Shown one piece after another: positions 22,492-36,311 of a DNA stretch of 64,000 nucleotides (its first letter is position 1; the number at the start of each line of letters is the position of its first letter). The position numbers and the translations under genes are program-made. The stretch lies in the NCBI RefSeq assembly GCF_011397635.1, contig NC_064758.1, positions 17,390,513-17,454,512 on the forward strand. Direction: 5' to 3'. This DNA comes from Epinephelus fuscoguttatus (Eukaryota; Chordata; Actinopteri; Perciformes; Serranidae). Under the pieces are notes generated by a model that was not told where the DNA came from, searched no databases, and saw nothing but the letters and a program-made list of their open reading frames with translations.

Positions 22492-25400
22492 ATGTTGTTT
22501 TTGGCCACGTCAGGCCAAATTGGAGCCCGACGAATTGTGACTGTGACTCGAGGGAGATTTTTGAGGGATGGCAGGTACCCATTTACCTGTTTGCCAGAAT
22601 TACTCCCCAGGACCAGAAACACGGGCCAGTCCCATTCCTGTTCCTTCTCCAACCACTACAGATGCTTTAGTGCCACCTCTGCTCATTGGAATGCTTCATC
22701 ATCACCTACAGCCAATCAGAAGACGCCGTCCTACAGTTATATCATTATTGGGGCAGGGTCAGCGGGCTGCGTCCTTGCCAACCGTCTCAGCGAGGATTCC
22801 CATGAGTCTGTGCTGCAGCTGGAGGCCGGGCCTAAGGACATGACGCTAGGCAACTTACGACTCTCATGGAAGATCCACATGCCGGCTGCGCTGACCTACA
22901 ACCTCTGTGATGACAAGTACAGTAGCAAAATGATTACACTTGAAATGTTTTGGTGCTGATGTGTGAAACTATTTAATTTGCCTTTACTACACGTGACTTT
23001 TCCAGGGTATGAAATTAACAAAATATTTTGGGGGCAATTTTGGCCCCCACGGTCTAAAAAATGGGGGCATTTTCAAAATGTTTGGGGGCCATCAAAAAAT
23101 TGTAATTATGTTCTAACAATAAGCACATGAAAAGCAAAACCAACTAAGATAGTGTCTTCACTCGTCAGTAGAAACCATTATAAATGAAACAAATAATGGG
23201 TTACATAAAGTTATGGTTGCAAAATATCACTCAGATTTCTTATAATTCAACCAGTTTAAATGTGATGATTTAACCATTAATCTACTGGTAGCAGTACTAA
23301 TGTTTCACCACATTATAGTTACTTTTACTGTTAAAAAGGCCAAATTACTATAAATTCCTTAGATGCAATCCTGGAAGTAAGTTAATTTAAAATTTAACAT
23401 TCATTCTACCTTAATTTTTCATTAATTTGTCACTGTGTAGACACAGATCACCCAAGAAATGGTTAATTTATACTTATGGTACAGCAAAGGCCCCTCCCCT
23501 TCTCTGTCAGATTACTCTCACGTAATCAGTGCAATCTCGTTGATTATGTCTGGAAAATGAGTTGTAGACGTGATGGTAAATTAATTTAACGAAAATAAAA
23601 TTATACTTTAATGTCAGATTGTAATACCGTTAAAAATATAAATACATACAGTGGTGGAAAAAAGTTTTCGGACACCCCATGCATTTGTGAAATATTGCAT
23701 TAAGAATCACTCGTAGGTCTTCAAGTGCAATTTCTTTTAGTACAGTCACAGCCAAAATACAAAATATAAATAAAAAATAAAATAAAATATAAATAAATAA
23801 ATCCTAAAATAAATCCTAAAAAAGCCATTAAAAACTTAAAATTGATGGTTCCATAAAAATACATAAGAAATTTTGAGTATTGGGTCATTTTGGTACCAGT
23901 GATGAAAGTCGTTCTTTTTATTAAAAGACACAATTTTTGTTGCCAAGCTTCGTGTCTACATAAAGCCAGCACATTTGAAAGTTCTTCAGACACAAAAATG
24001 GCTAAAACAAGGAACCTAACGCAGGAAACACGCCTGAAGATAAAGATTCTCAGCCAGGAAGGGTACAGCTGCCGCCAGATAGCCAGGAAGTGCAGATGCA
24101 GTCCTTCAGCAGTTGGATACACTCTGCAAAAATACAGATGAACCAACAGCTTGGAAGACAAACCAAGATCTAGGCGTCCAAGGGTTTCTTCAGCAAGAAA
24201 TGACCGCATCCTGATCCGCATGTGCAGGCAAAACTGCCAAATGACATCACAGGAGCTTCAGCAGCAGTGGTCAAACCAAACTGGTGTCCAGTGTTCCACC
24301 CGCACTGTACGTGGCTGACTTTTAGATCATGGCTTAAGGTCCTACAAGGCTATCAAGAAGCCCTGATCAATGAGAGACAGAGGTTAGCCCGGCGTCGTTG
24401 GGCCTAGGCACACAAGAACTGGACAGCCAGGAATTGGAAGAAGATTTTGTGGTCAGATGAGTCCAGTTTCCAGCTTTATCTTCCTCCTACTAATGTGAGG
24501 GTACGCAGAAGGCCAGGCGAAGCATTATCTCCAGCATGTACAGTACCTACTGTCAAGCATGGTGGAGGCAGTGTCATGGTTTGGGGATGCATGAGTGCTG
24601 CTGGTGTTGGTCATCTCACTGTCTGTGATGGCACATTGAACTCTACCAAGTATTGTACCATTCTCAAAACCCACATGCTCCCTTCTGCGCGTGCACTGTT
24701 CCGTCGAGGTAAGAACTGGATGTTTCAACAAGATAATGCCCCTTGCCACACATCCAAGGCCAGTAGAACTTGGCTGCAGGAGCACAGTATCCAGGTCTTA
24801 GAGTGGCCAGCTCAATCCCCGGACATGAGCCCCATTGAAAATCTGTGGTGGATTATCAAAAGGTCTGTTTCAAAGCATAAACCAAAGAATTTAGAAGAAT
24901 TAAAAGCAGTAATTCAAGAAGAATGGGACAAGATTACCCCTCAACAGTGTGAAAGGCTCGTGGGGAACATGCCAGCCAGGATTAGAGCTCTACTACGTGC
25001 CAATGGCAGGACTACTAAATATTAATTTGATGATGTGATGGTTTATTTATTTTTTGTTCAGTTTTGAACACATTCTCTGTTATTTGTTGACTTTGATACT
25101 GACAATGTTGAGAACTGACATATTGAAACTGTCAAGAATTTAGTTTTGTTAGTTTTTCTTGTAAACAATAAACAAAAAAATATAATTTGTATTTGTTTGT
25201 ATCTGTCTAATGCAGCCACACATTTTGAAACACAAAAAAGATTTTTCCACAAATATTTCATGATAATATTTGAGATTGTGTAAAATTTTAAGGGTGTTGG
25301 AAAACTTTTTTCCACCACTGTATAGAGGTTTCGAAAACTTGGGGGCAATTTTGGGCCCCAGAACATGGTTTCTGGGGGCATTCTTGGATAAATTGCGGGC

Positions 25401-28400
25401 CAAATGGCCCGTGGCCCTTGCTAATTTCTGACACTGCTTTTCCACTGGCATGTCACCTCTTGAAAACACTGCAAAATGCTGTCATACAGTTTACTCAACT
25501 AACAGTTATTGCAAACATAAAAAAGAAATCCGTCCTGTCATAGTAGAAGAACAAGAATTATTACTTAGTTTCAAGAAATGCAAAAAAATATGATTTTATG
25601 TTATTTTAGTCCATTAAAAGTCCTGTGTGTAGGATTTAGTGACATCAAGCAGTGAGGTTGCAGAACTGAAACTTCTCCTGTGTGCTGAGCATGTAGGAAA
25701 ACTAGACATGAAGATGTGAATGCCCTAATCTAGAGTCAGTGTTTTGTCTGGGCTACTGTAGAACAACATGGCGGAAGCCATAGACAAGGACCCGCTCGCT
25801 ATATAGACATAAACGGCTCATTCTAAGGCACAGATATTTATTCCATTGTGACGTTGTGCTGTATTTCTTTTCATTTTCCGCCTCAGGTATAACTGGTACT
25901 ACCACACATTACCTCAGGCCCACATGGACAACCGGGTAATGTACTGGCCAAGGGGCCGTGTCTGGGGCGGGTCCTCTTCACTCAACGCCATGGTGTACAT
26001 TCGTGGACATGCTGAGGACTACAACCGCTGGCAGAGAGAGGGGGCAGAGGGCTGGGACTACGATCACTGCCTGCCTTACTTCAGGAAAGCTCAGTGCCAT
26101 GAGCTGGGAGAAAACAGGTACCTCACAAAAATAACTCCAGGACATCTCTTTTTTTTTTTTTTTTCAATCCGAGGCCCTTGATCAAATCATTTGAAGCTAC
26201 TGCTTCAGTCCCACTGGCTTAACAGGCCTCAAAATGCATCCTGGTAGTAAATGTTATGTAATGTAATGTAAATGTGCAGTGGCAGAGTGAAGATCTTACC
26301 ACACAGAACCTAGCCACGCAAACATCAAAGGTTAAATAAAGTACGTCACCAGTCTAATTTTAGCACAAGAACCTGCGAAATGGGGAAGCACATGCAAATG
26401 ATAGGGTAGATGTTCAGCTCAGATATTAACATGCTTGTTAATGATAAAGACTTGTGTGGTCTTAAAACAAATATATCATTCCAGGAAGTAGATATGACAG
26501 GCAGAACTGATGCACGTGTCCGTCTGTGTTACAATAAAAAACAGTGAAGTCAGATTTATAGTGTAATTTATCAGAGACTGGAATTCCTCGGGAAGCTTAT
26601 CCTGCAGTTTTAGATTTACATAATGCTTTCACCGAGTACCGCATCACCAAATCTTGTCTACTTGTTTGTGTTAAAGCTTAGCAACAAGACAAACACATTG
26701 ATATGCCAAGCCTGATTGTTGTTATCAGTATTCAGAAGTTGTTAAGGTGCAAAACACTTCATGTTTTTGTTTTAAAAAACAGTAAATGTAAAGGTTTAAC
26801 ATTTGCATCATCCATCTAGCATTAGGTTACTTTAACCTTGGTGATGAAAAGACTTGTTTTGTTAAATTGGCTCGCTTTGCACTGGTGCAGTATCTACGTG
26901 CAGGAACTGGAAGTTGGCTGATATGGCAGTGAACACATTTTCACATTGTTCTGTTTTTATGTGTCAAAGGTTCATATTAAACAGTTCTGAGGATTGATTT
27001 TGATCTGACAGATTTTAGAAATATGTAGATGCAGCTTGAAGTGTCTCAGGACATTTGTGTTACTTAACCTTTGTGGAGACCTTATCAGCTTTATGTATTC
27101 AGACCCTCTGACAAGATGACTGTTGGCATAAAGGTAAATGAAAGGAAATGCTCTGAGTTATCTCATATCTACAGGTATGTACTCAGCTGTCTAAGAATAG
27201 CCCTGCTGATAATAACATGATTAATGTAGTTTCGTTATTGATCATTTCCATTGAAAGATTGTTGCAGTTTTAATGGACCTGCTCTCATCTCTGTGACACA
27301 TTAAATATGTGTTTCTTGTGTGTGCTGTAGGTACCGGGGAGGCAGCGGACCTCTTCATGTGTCCAGAGGGAAGACCAACCATCCCCTTCACAAAGCTTTT
27401 ATTGAGGCAGGGCAGCAGGCGGGATATCCCTTCACTGATGACATGAACGGACATCAACAGGAGGGCTTGGGCTGGATGGACATGACCATTTATAAAGGTT
27501 AAAGGAAAAAGAAACTACTATAACAAAAAAAAACAAAACAGGACTACTTGTAACTGCAATGCAGTATTTACACGTTTACTGAAACAGCTGTTTAATATTG
27601 TTGATATCCCACTTCCCAAATCTGTTCAGGAAAGAGGTGGAGCACAGCCAGTGCCTACCTGAGACCTGTCCTGGGTCGACCCAACCTGAAGACAGAGGTG
27701 CGCTGCCTGACTACCAAGATCCTGTTTGATGGCAACCGCGCTGTGGGTGTGGAATACACACAGAAAGGACAAAAGAAACGGGTAAGATGGATGGACAAAT
27801 TATGTTGTGAAAGGTGATATTAATGAAATACAAAAAGAAACACAAAGTTTAGATGATCTTTTTCGATCAGACCTTTTAATTAACTTTTCACCCACTACTC
27901 ACGTCTTATTGTTTGTAGATTTTTATAGCAATACTAGCTGCTCTGGCAATGTTGGTGTGTAAGTCCATTATTTTGGTTCACACTGAAATATCTCAACAAC
28001 CATTGGATGGATGGGTCAAAATGTTGTACAGAGTATGAATACTTGTGACTTTGGCAATCTCCTGACCTTTTCTGTTGGCACCATGACGTTGATATCTTTT
28101 GTTTTGTGACAATCTTGTTATCTTAGCACTGCTGTGCCTACTGGTGATCACATAGCTGCTAGCATGGGTGTAGACTCTCAATGATTCCCTCATCGGTTCT
28201 TTTGGTCTCTCTTCAGGCGTTTGCAGAAAAAGAGGTGATATTAAGTGGCGGAGCCATCAACTCCCCTCAGCTTCTCATGCTGTCTGGGGTAGGAAAAGCT
28301 GATGACCTGAAACAACTCGGCATCCCTGTAGTTCAGCACTTACCAGGTACATGTTGTGCATCAAGAGAGTTTTTTTTGAAACCATGTAGGCATTTAAAAA

Positions 28401-30152
28401 GCTAGTGTGTAGCAGTGAGGTTGCAGAACTTTTGCATCATCCACAGGGGAGAGCCACACACTGTTAATCTGCACACACTCCCACTACACCACGGTGACAC
28501 AGACATGGTTGAATATCAGCAAAGTATCCCTTTAAACACGTCAAGCACTGACTGACTGCTTCATTTCCTCCTGTTTCATTCTTTCAAACAGACCAGGCCT
28601 GGATTGTATTGTATTATAATGACTGGTATTCATGCCTCTCTTTGTCGTCCTCTCTTGTCTCTGTTGTTTCTCAGGTGTTGGCAGTAACCTGCAGGATCAT
28701 TTGGAGCTGTACGTCCAGCAGCAGTGCACTCAGCCCATCACCCTGTACAAGGCCCAGAAACCTTTCCACATGGTCAAGATAGGCCTGGAGTGGCTCACAA
28801 TGTTCACCGGTAACCAAATAAAACTTTTCCATTGGCACCTCTGGCCATCCTGAGTCATACCATTTGCATTTCCATTATCAGTTTAAACATCTTGAGCTGC
28901 TCTTGAGTCACACCCTGGATGGACCCTATCAAGAGAGATATTAGAGATTAGAATATGCTCAACCACCTCCAAGCGGGTTGCTAAAATATTGGATGGGCTT
29001 CTTCATCATACAGGGATAGTTCAGTGTCAACTTAGCTTCCTCCTCTTCATCTAGATCCATTTTGTCATTGTGTCTCTATTTTTCAAACAAAAGATGCCAA
29101 GCAGTATCCTATCAACAACCTGAAAACCCATGATGACAAGCAGCTGGCTACCAACAACCACTGCACAGTGCAGTGGTAAATGGTGTTTAAGAGGATTTAA
29201 GACGAGTGTGCCATCAGATACACCTTTAATCAGGCAGCTGCGTGGTTTGGAAATGCAAATTCCTGCATGTCAGCACTGAGCTAATCTCTCAAGACAGATT
29301 CTGCACTTTACATTGTAGGAAGGAGAAAAAAAAAGTTGGGTTTTTTTTTTGTTTTTTTTTTGTTTTTTGTTTTTTTGTTTTTGTTTTTTTTTTTACTGAT
29401 GGATTTCCAGATTGGCACTGAGCTGACATGTCAAGTCATACCCAGTCGATCCATACCAGTCAGCACATCTGTATGGCAAAGGGCTAAAAGGCACCCATAT
29501 ATGCATATGGCAACACACATGTTCTCCCAAATGTACAAAAATAGTGAATTTCTGTGGGTTTATATCACTGAACTTCAAGTAAAACTCCCTTAATCAATGC
29601 CTTTTATCACACGCATGGGTTTATATAAATTCAGTGTCTTAAAACATAGAGTTAATGGAGTTTGATGAATGCAAGAACAAAAGAATAACCAACCAGAATC
29701 AAGGAAAGCTTCAAGTTGGTCACTGCTAATGTTACCAGTCGAAAGTAAATTAAATCTACCGACTTGTTCGCAGGGTGTGCCGACCTGCAGCGCTGGTTCT
29801 TTTGAAAGTCTGCAGGCGGGTATGTCTTAATCCACAGTTATTATACAGGGCAGAGAGCCAACTGTTTACAGTATTTGATGGGATCTTTTTTATAGAGCTT
29901 TCTTAATCAGGACTCACAAAGCATTTGGTAGATTTGGATGGTAACTGGCACAGATGATGGACTGTGGGCTAGTGGGTGGGCTCGGTACAAGTGATCATGG
30001 CAGAAAATGCTGCCCAGGCCAGGCTTGATTTCACGATCACTAACACAAACTAATGACATGACCTATGACACCCCACTGGCAACTCATCAGATACACCAGC
30101 AGACAAGACAAGACAGAGATTGAAATATCACAACACACATTTTGCCAATACA

Positions 30153-30202
<50 letters not shown>

Positions 30203-33200
30203 GTATGTGTAATCTGTGTATGAGTTACACAAGACAGACACTGCCTGCCTGATGACACCGTGTCACACCATCTTCTCTCTACTAATGACACCTGTCCCCC
30301 AGGTTACGGAGCAACAGCCCACTTGGAGAGTGGAGGGTTCATTCGCAGTCGGCCACATGTCACACATCCCGACATTCAGTTTCACTTCCTGCCCTCGCAG
30401 GTTATCGACCACGGACGAGTTGCTTCCAAGATTGAGGCATATCAGGTGTGTTTTTTTATGTGGGTGGAAGTTGTGATGGAGGTTTGAGTATTGATACACA
30501 AGTTGTTTGGGTTTGACATCACATGGGTGTGTGTGTGTTTGTGTGTGCGTGCATGCATGGCAGGTTACAGGATGTATGAGTATGGTTTAATCTTACTACA
30601 CAGGGGGATGCGTGCCTGTGTGTGAGTTTGTTGTGGCTTTTTGCTATTTGTCAACACTGTGTCACAGAAAATTCCAAACCATAAAGTGATGCAGGGGCGG
30701 CTGGCCAATGGAGGGCGATAGGGCGCCGCCCCTCCTTGAGCCACAAAAGAAAAGAAAGATGATGATAATAAATGTGTGATTATCATCATCATTATTGTCA
30801 TATATACACACAATATATTAATTATTCTGATCATTTTCACTTGAAACAGCTCATCCTGCCTCTGGATATCCAATCAGAGGCAGTGTGAAGTCACGTTCCG
30901 GCCCTTTGGGGCGATATCAGCCTGGCTGGAAATCGCCCCGACTCACTCTCATAGACTTCCATGTAAAATTCTTTTTTTTCTAAATGCAGGCACTCCAATG
31001 CAATCTCTATGGGTTCCGGGAGGGCTTGCCCCAACGTGTTTCGTCATACGTAAACCACCAAGTATCATTCATGTGCTCCTCAGATGGTCCGATTTCCCAA
31101 GTTGGGAAGTCGTTCTTACTTCATTGTGTGTTCATGAGCGTTTAAGTCCTAATGTGGAGACATCATGGACATTACAAAGAAGATATTGTATTTTATCACT
31201 CAAAATGTTTAAAAAACACGTCGTCAACCGTTTCCACTGAAATATTGCTTTACAGTCGGAAACTCATTTTTCCGATTATTCCGACATCACATGAGGCAGC
31301 GCCACTGCGCAGCGGTCACATCCAAGATCAACATGACTAACGTTTCCAGCTGATTCAAGAGGCTTTTTAACCATATAGGTTATAAAGTAACGACGCATAG
31401 TGCGTCCAAATTCACACCCTTTCTTCTCTATGGATATTCTCTGTGACCATTAGCGAGAAGCCACACATCATGTGAAACAGCGGAACTGGAGCGCAGGACC
31501 AGAGCTTTCCAGTGATCACACACATCATTGTGCTGTCATCCCATCACACTATAAATACAGATCAAGTGTCTACAAAATAAAAACCTGACGAATTTCTTTA
31601 CAGCCCATTATACAGATCTTGTTATCAGTCACTTCTTATAGTAAGGAATATCGTATCTTACCACGTCTTAGGCTTGTGTGTGTTTCTCCCTGTCTATCCA
31701 CATTTGTAGTCCAGCTTTCAAGATGCAAATATCTCCATATTGTCCAGTTGACACTCCATCAAACTTTGTATGACAAGACTAGCACACTTTACCTTTGCGC
31801 ACCCAGACAACTGCAGCCTAATTATGCATGCTGACAGGGCCGTCGTCACCATATACATTGAGGGGGACACGTTCCCCAATGCCCAAAATGCCCCCTAATA
31901 TATAACTGAAACTGAAAAACAACAACAAAAAACATTCAGGTCAGGTCAAAGAGCAGTGATCCTATGTGATGTGCATTGTATTAAGTTGTAGGGTATGCCT
32001 GCATTTAATCAGAACACAAAATGAATTTCCACTTAGCTATAATAAAATGTTTTCCGATTAAGACTGACAGTGACTCAGTGAATACCTTACTTAGTTTTAT
32101 TTGATTAATTGTAAAACAGGTCACTTTTTACATTCAGAGGTATTTATGTGGGCAAACTGATGAAAAGTAGTCTGTTGATGACCACAGTGGATTGTTCAGT
32201 CATTGTAGAGCCAAATTAATTCAAATGTACCCATTGAACGGGTCACCTCAGCCATCATCAAAACAATTGCCCCCCCCTGAGAAATTTGGCAGGAGCCACC
32301 ACTGAAGTGATGTATACTGACATTTCACACCCTGAAAATTACACCATTAGTCATGACCAACTAAGATCTTTACAGAGGGCACAAGGAGGTGTTTAAAGAG
32401 TCACACGTGTCATTCTTTGGAAAACATATAATAAACAGGAGCCTCCAAGAAATTTCCTGAGAGGCAGCGTCATTATTTAAAGTCTCATTTCCGGGGAAGT
32501 GTACATGCTATGTGAGAGTGAAATGGTTTGTACATCCTAAGATGACACTTCTTTGGAAGTGCTGCAGAATGCTTTGGGTCAATTGTGCTCAAACAATGGG
32601 CGGATTTGTTTCATGAGTTCAAGAGCACAGGAGCCATAAAATGCAGCAACTTTTGAGATGGCATAATGGGTAAGGCAGTAAACCAGTTGTTTCGAAAGTT
32701 TACCTGAAGGCAGGCACAGTCAAAAACAGTGACTGCTTAACTTGCACCACTTTTTATTAGCACTTAGCAGAAAATAACAGTGTCTGAGTTCTGGAGTATT
32801 CTGTGATTACATTTTTTGAGGAAACTCTCATTTAGATTTGTGGCTGCTTCTGATGCAACGGAGGAGTTTTCAGCATGCAAATAAGGATTAAAGGAACAGT
32901 TCACCCCAAAGTCAAAATTACATATTTTTGCTCTTGCCTGTAGTGCTGCTTGTCAGTCTAGATTGTTTTGTTGAGAGTTGCAGAGTGTTGGAGATATTGG
33001 CCATAGAGATGTCTGCCTTCTTGCAAATATAATGGAACTAGGTGGCACTCGGCTTGTGGCATAGGCGTTTCTAGCCCATTTTTGCCTCAAAAAAAAAAAA
33101 AAAAAGGTTTGATCCACCCCATCTCTCCCACCTTTCCCCGACTCGGGCTCTGAGCGCTCTATCTGCACAGAGTAATGCGCTGCCCTCCAGAGTGGGTGAT

Positions 33201-34566
33201 ATGGTGTAAGTACCTGGCTTAAACCAAGATATGTGGCACATTTCTTAACTTCTGCCACTCAATACCAACACATAATTATCATTACCAGTCCTCATTTTCG
33301 CTGCATTTAATCGTAGGTCACTGTTTATGTTGTTAGGTAGGAGTTAAATGACGTTTTTTCTAGCTACAAAACGTTACAGGTGGTCATAGGCCGTAAGGTG
33401 AACACAGTTACCGTTTCATCTCGTTCCGACATCTGGGGACTACACGATCTTTACTTCATAAAAAAGATCGATACATGTTCAGCTAATCAGCGGGAGTTCG
33501 TAGCTCATAACCCCGCAAGAGTCCTGTGATCGGGGTCGTAATTTGGCACTTGTTCCGTCTGAGCGTATTGATCAGTTCCGCCTGAGCGTAATGAGATTTG
33601 GTACGCGAGTGGTGGCACGGCCGTCACGTGATCGCGCTACACCAATAAGGTACCCGCATTTCGTGTCACCATGGTTTCATTCAGCAGAGGAAAACAGACC
33701 CGGAAGTCCTCAAAAGTGAGCAGAAATGAGCTGAAACAGCACTATTCACATCGCCGTGTCCATGAAACACAATGAGACAAATAGACAATAAGATGAACTA
33801 AGCAAAAATGTCTTAAAACACATTTGATTCAATACCTGGGCATAAGCGATGTATTATTACATTGACAACATAGCTGTCCAGTACGGAATACGAGAACGGC
33901 CATGTATTTTTTTTATTATTTTTGTGTGCACCGTTATCTCGTGATAACGACTTATTATTTCGTTATCTCGATATAACAAAGATTGTTTTCCCGTGATAAT
34001 TGTCAAGTCTGATGATTGCGCACTGGTTAATGTGATCGTCTTGATTTCAGCCTACAAGAGCTGCCGTGGTCCTGCTAGATGCCTCCTGCTGCTTGCTGTT
34101 ATCATTAGTCACACTTCTACTGTTATTATACACATATGATTATTGTCACATACCGTAGGCTATATTTCCAAATAGTCGCCGGTGGCATACAGTCGCGGGG
34201 CACCTATTAGCCGCTGGGGGTTTGACCCCATTTTGCATATTCAACGCGGGGCGATTATTTCCTCATAGGGACAGCCCTGTAGGCAGGGAGAGGGCTGCAG
34301 CTCGGTTGCGGTTTTTTGGGCTTGTTTCCAAAGTGGAGTTGCTTATTTGGGCTTGCTCTCTAAATGTCGCCTTTCTCTCTCTATATCCGTCTAATAAGTT
34401 ATTCAAACGCATGATAGTATCTCGGACATCAGGATGTTTCCACAGCCGCGCTCCCTCCGCCCCTCTCCACCTCCGCAGACACACAGCTGATGGTCAGTCA
34501 ATGAGACTTTTCACATTTAAATTGCGCAATTAATGGCTGTTCTTACACACGCGCACACACACACAC

Positions 34567-34615
<49 letters not shown>

Positions 34616-36311
34616 ACAGTGCAGTGTAGTGTAGATAAGTGTACAGTGTTTTATAATAATGATTCATTCTATTAAGTGTCAATTTCATTTCAGATTCAGT
34701 GTTGAGTTTCATTACATACAGTTCCATCAAGGGGGGCTGTCCAAGCAATTTGACATATTTGAGCATTTTATAAAAAAAAAAGTAACGCTATAGTTACTTT
34801 TCCAGGTAATTAATTACTTTTACAGTGCAGTAACTCAGTTACTAACTCAGTTACTTTTTGGGGAAAGTAACTAGTAACTTTAACTAATTACTTTTTTAAA
34901 GTAACGTTCCCAACACTGCTCATGGTAGAGAGGCTTGTGCTTGTGATGTGAGATGTAAATATTAATGGTGTCCTCCTCAGCTGAGCTGTAACATTAGATA
35001 GCTCAGTGTTGCTAGCTGAGGTAGCAGTAGATGCACACTTCCTTCTGCGCAGTGATATGGTTAGCGAGTGGAGTTCTGTAGAAAGAAAATAGTTCCTACA
35101 TGAAACTGCTCACAGCAAGGTCTGTGGAGTAACCGGGTCATGATTTCTAGAAAGAGACATTGCTGTTAAGGTTTTTAAATTTTTTTTTGGCCCTTTGAGC
35201 ACCACAAGCTGAGCACCATCTAGTTCCATTATATTGGAGAGAAGAGAGACATCTCTACGGCCGATATATCCAACATTCGGCAACTCACACTAAAATAATC
35301 TAGATTGATAATTAGCATTACAGGTAAGAGGAAAAGTCTGTATTTTTGATTTTGGGCTGAGCTGTTCCTTTAAAGTATGTGCTGCATTAGGTATGGATGT
35401 CCTCATCGTCACTATGCCGAGAGGGAAGTCTAACAGAGTTACAATATATAACACAGAGGTGACCGTTTCTGTTTGTGTTGTAGGTTCATGTTGGACCAAT
35501 GAGAAGCACCAGTATCGGCTGGATGAAGCTGAAGAGCGCCAACCCTTTGGATCACCCAATTCTCCAGCCAAACTATCTCTCCACTGGTAAGATTCAGTCA
35601 CTGAACTGTCAAGTACCAAAATTATCAAAGGCATTTATCATTTCTGTTTTCTGACAAGACATGCTTTCTATGAGACATGTTTATTTCTGGACGTACTTTG
35701 CTTGATAATTTGCTTTGACCCTTCCGCTGAAGGCTGAGCTTTCATTTATAAGGATGGTAGTAATGTGAGAGGTTTGTACTCATATTCATTATCTGTTAGT
35801 GTCAAGTGTATCTCAGCAATGTGGAAAACAACTTTGAGTAGGAGCCTGGAGTTGATTTAAACGATGATAATTTGATTTTATTCTCCTCTCAGATATTGAC
35901 GTGTGGGAGTTCAGGGAGTGTGTCAAACTCTCCAGAGAGATATTTGCCCAGAAGGCCTTCGACCCGTTCCGTGGTCCCGAAGTTCAGCCCGGTCCTCAGG
36001 TCCAATCCGACGCCGACATCGACGCTTTTGTCCGGCGAAAAGCTGACAGTGCCTACCACCCGTCCTGCACCTGCAAGATGGGCTCGCCATCCGACCCGAT
36101 GGCGGTCGTTGACTCGAACACGCGTGTTCTGGGTCTGGAGCGCTTGCGCGTGGTCGACGCCTCCATCATGCCCAGCGTTGTCAGCGGCAACCTGAATGCT
36201 CCCACCATCATGATTGCAGAGAAGGCTGCTGACATCATCAGAGGTCGCCCTCCTCTCGTCGACGCCGGGGTTCCCGTGTACCAACCGCCAACACTTGATA
36301 CGCAGAGATGA
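22492..36311 (+). CDS. chdh: Choline dehydrogenase, mitochondrial (9 coding exons)
   Basis: FAD-dependent GMC oxidoreductase that oxidises choline to betaine aldehyde at the inner mitochondrial membrane, feeding betaine synthesis. Coding exons: 22492-22916, 25887-26117, 27331-27497, 27630-27781, 28217-28346, 28675-28809, 30303-30445, 35484-35586, 35893-36311; total 1905 nt, 634 residues (human 594). The first ATG follows a 5' UTR acceptor at 22462. The Arg-rich, acid-poor N-terminus fits a mitochondrial presequence. FAD-binding [10 protein letters not shown] lies near residue 85. GMC signature 1 ([20 protein letters not shown]) and signature 2 ([16 protein letters not shown]) are present, as are the active-site His in [12 protein letters not shown] and the C-terminal [15 protein letters not shown]. 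It ends [11 protein letters not shown]. The third donor (gttaaa) is weak. Introns hold Tc1, piggyBac-type and hAT pieces without touching the frame. Confidence 0.95.
23649..25320 (+). mobile_element. Tc1/mariner element, defective, in chdh intron
   Basis: 1672 bp with ~30-bp terminal inverted repeats (cagtggtggaaaaaagtttt at both ends), flanked by TA at 23647-23648 and 25321-25322. It carries one degenerate transposase frame (separate entry). Short ggggg-caattttgg-like sequence occurs on both sides (about 23025-23050 and 25338-25360), so the element probably landed in or next to an older repeat. Confidence 0.92.
23998..25025 (+). pseudogene. Tc1-like transposase, broken by stops and frameshift
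   Basis: Cut-and-paste transposase of the Tc1 family, DNA-bound in the nucleus when active. ATG 23998 opens [17 protein letters not shown] and a paired-like HTH ([20 protein letters not shown]). In-frame TGA codons occur at 24139 and 24316. A one-base loss near 24361 shifts the frame, and a TAG lies at 24405. Downstream, 24447-25025 stays open and carries the catalytic D (SDESSF), D (QQDNAPCH) and E ([16 protein letters not shown]) of the DD34E triad. Length and order match a ~340-residue Tc1 transposase. With at least four lesions, it cannot be active. Confidence 0.9.
25615..25860. repeat. Common teleost dispersed repeat in chdh intron
   Basis: Begins agtcctgtgtgtaggattta and contains gtgaggttgcagaactgaa, a phrase set I recall as very common in percomorph genomes. 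A related fragment lies near 28405-28540 (gtgaggttgcagaactt). No coding capacity. It ends close to the acceptor of exon 25887. Confidence 0.5.
28847..30302. other. chdh intron 6
   Basis: Holds a T-rich low-complexity run at about 29341-29395 and a (GT)n microsatellite at about 30153-30200, some 100 bp before the acceptor of exon 30303. No other feature recognised. Confidence 0.5.
30153..30200. repeat. (GT)n microsatellite
   Basis: About 24 uninterrupted GT units within chdh intron 6. Confidence 0.95.
30692..32330. repeat. Cluster of hAT-like element ends in chdh intron 7
   Basis: Element-end motifs visible: caggggcggctgg at 30692, cagggccgtcgtcaccat near 31836, and, in reverse, cagtggtggctcctgcc near 32290-32306. 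These resemble termini of old hAT-type elements in fish. Boundaries and pairings are not resolved. No transposase is readable. Confidence 0.4.
34543..34612. repeat. (CA)n microsatellite
   Basis: Roughly 33 CA units, with a few CG substitutions, inside the nested part of copy A. Confidence 0.95.
34780..34917. repeat. End of a nested DNA element (…gttcccaacactg)
   Basis: Reads in reverse cagtgttgggaacgttactt, a terminus I recall from a common fish DNA transposon family, followed by repeated agtaac/gttact motifs. It is nested in the foldback element. The opposite end was not found. Confidence 0.5.

Larger units (their letters stand above)
32892..35369. mobile_element. TTAA-flanked foldback MITE, copy A, with nested insertions
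   Basis: Flanked by TTAA at 32888-32891 and 35370-35373, with ends aggaacag…ctgttcct, as in piggyBac-type elements. The terminal inverted repeats are long, about 170-200 bp each: 32892-33065 and 35175-35369 share gttggagatat…gtagagatgtct…aatggaactag. The stretch from about 33080 to 34917 is foreign to copy B at 60415-61148 and represents later insertions. Confidence 0.75.

Noticed and set aside
34222-34533. 103-codon plus-strand ORF
   Set aside because: It lies within nested repeat sequence in a chdh intron; no domain and no splice evidence.
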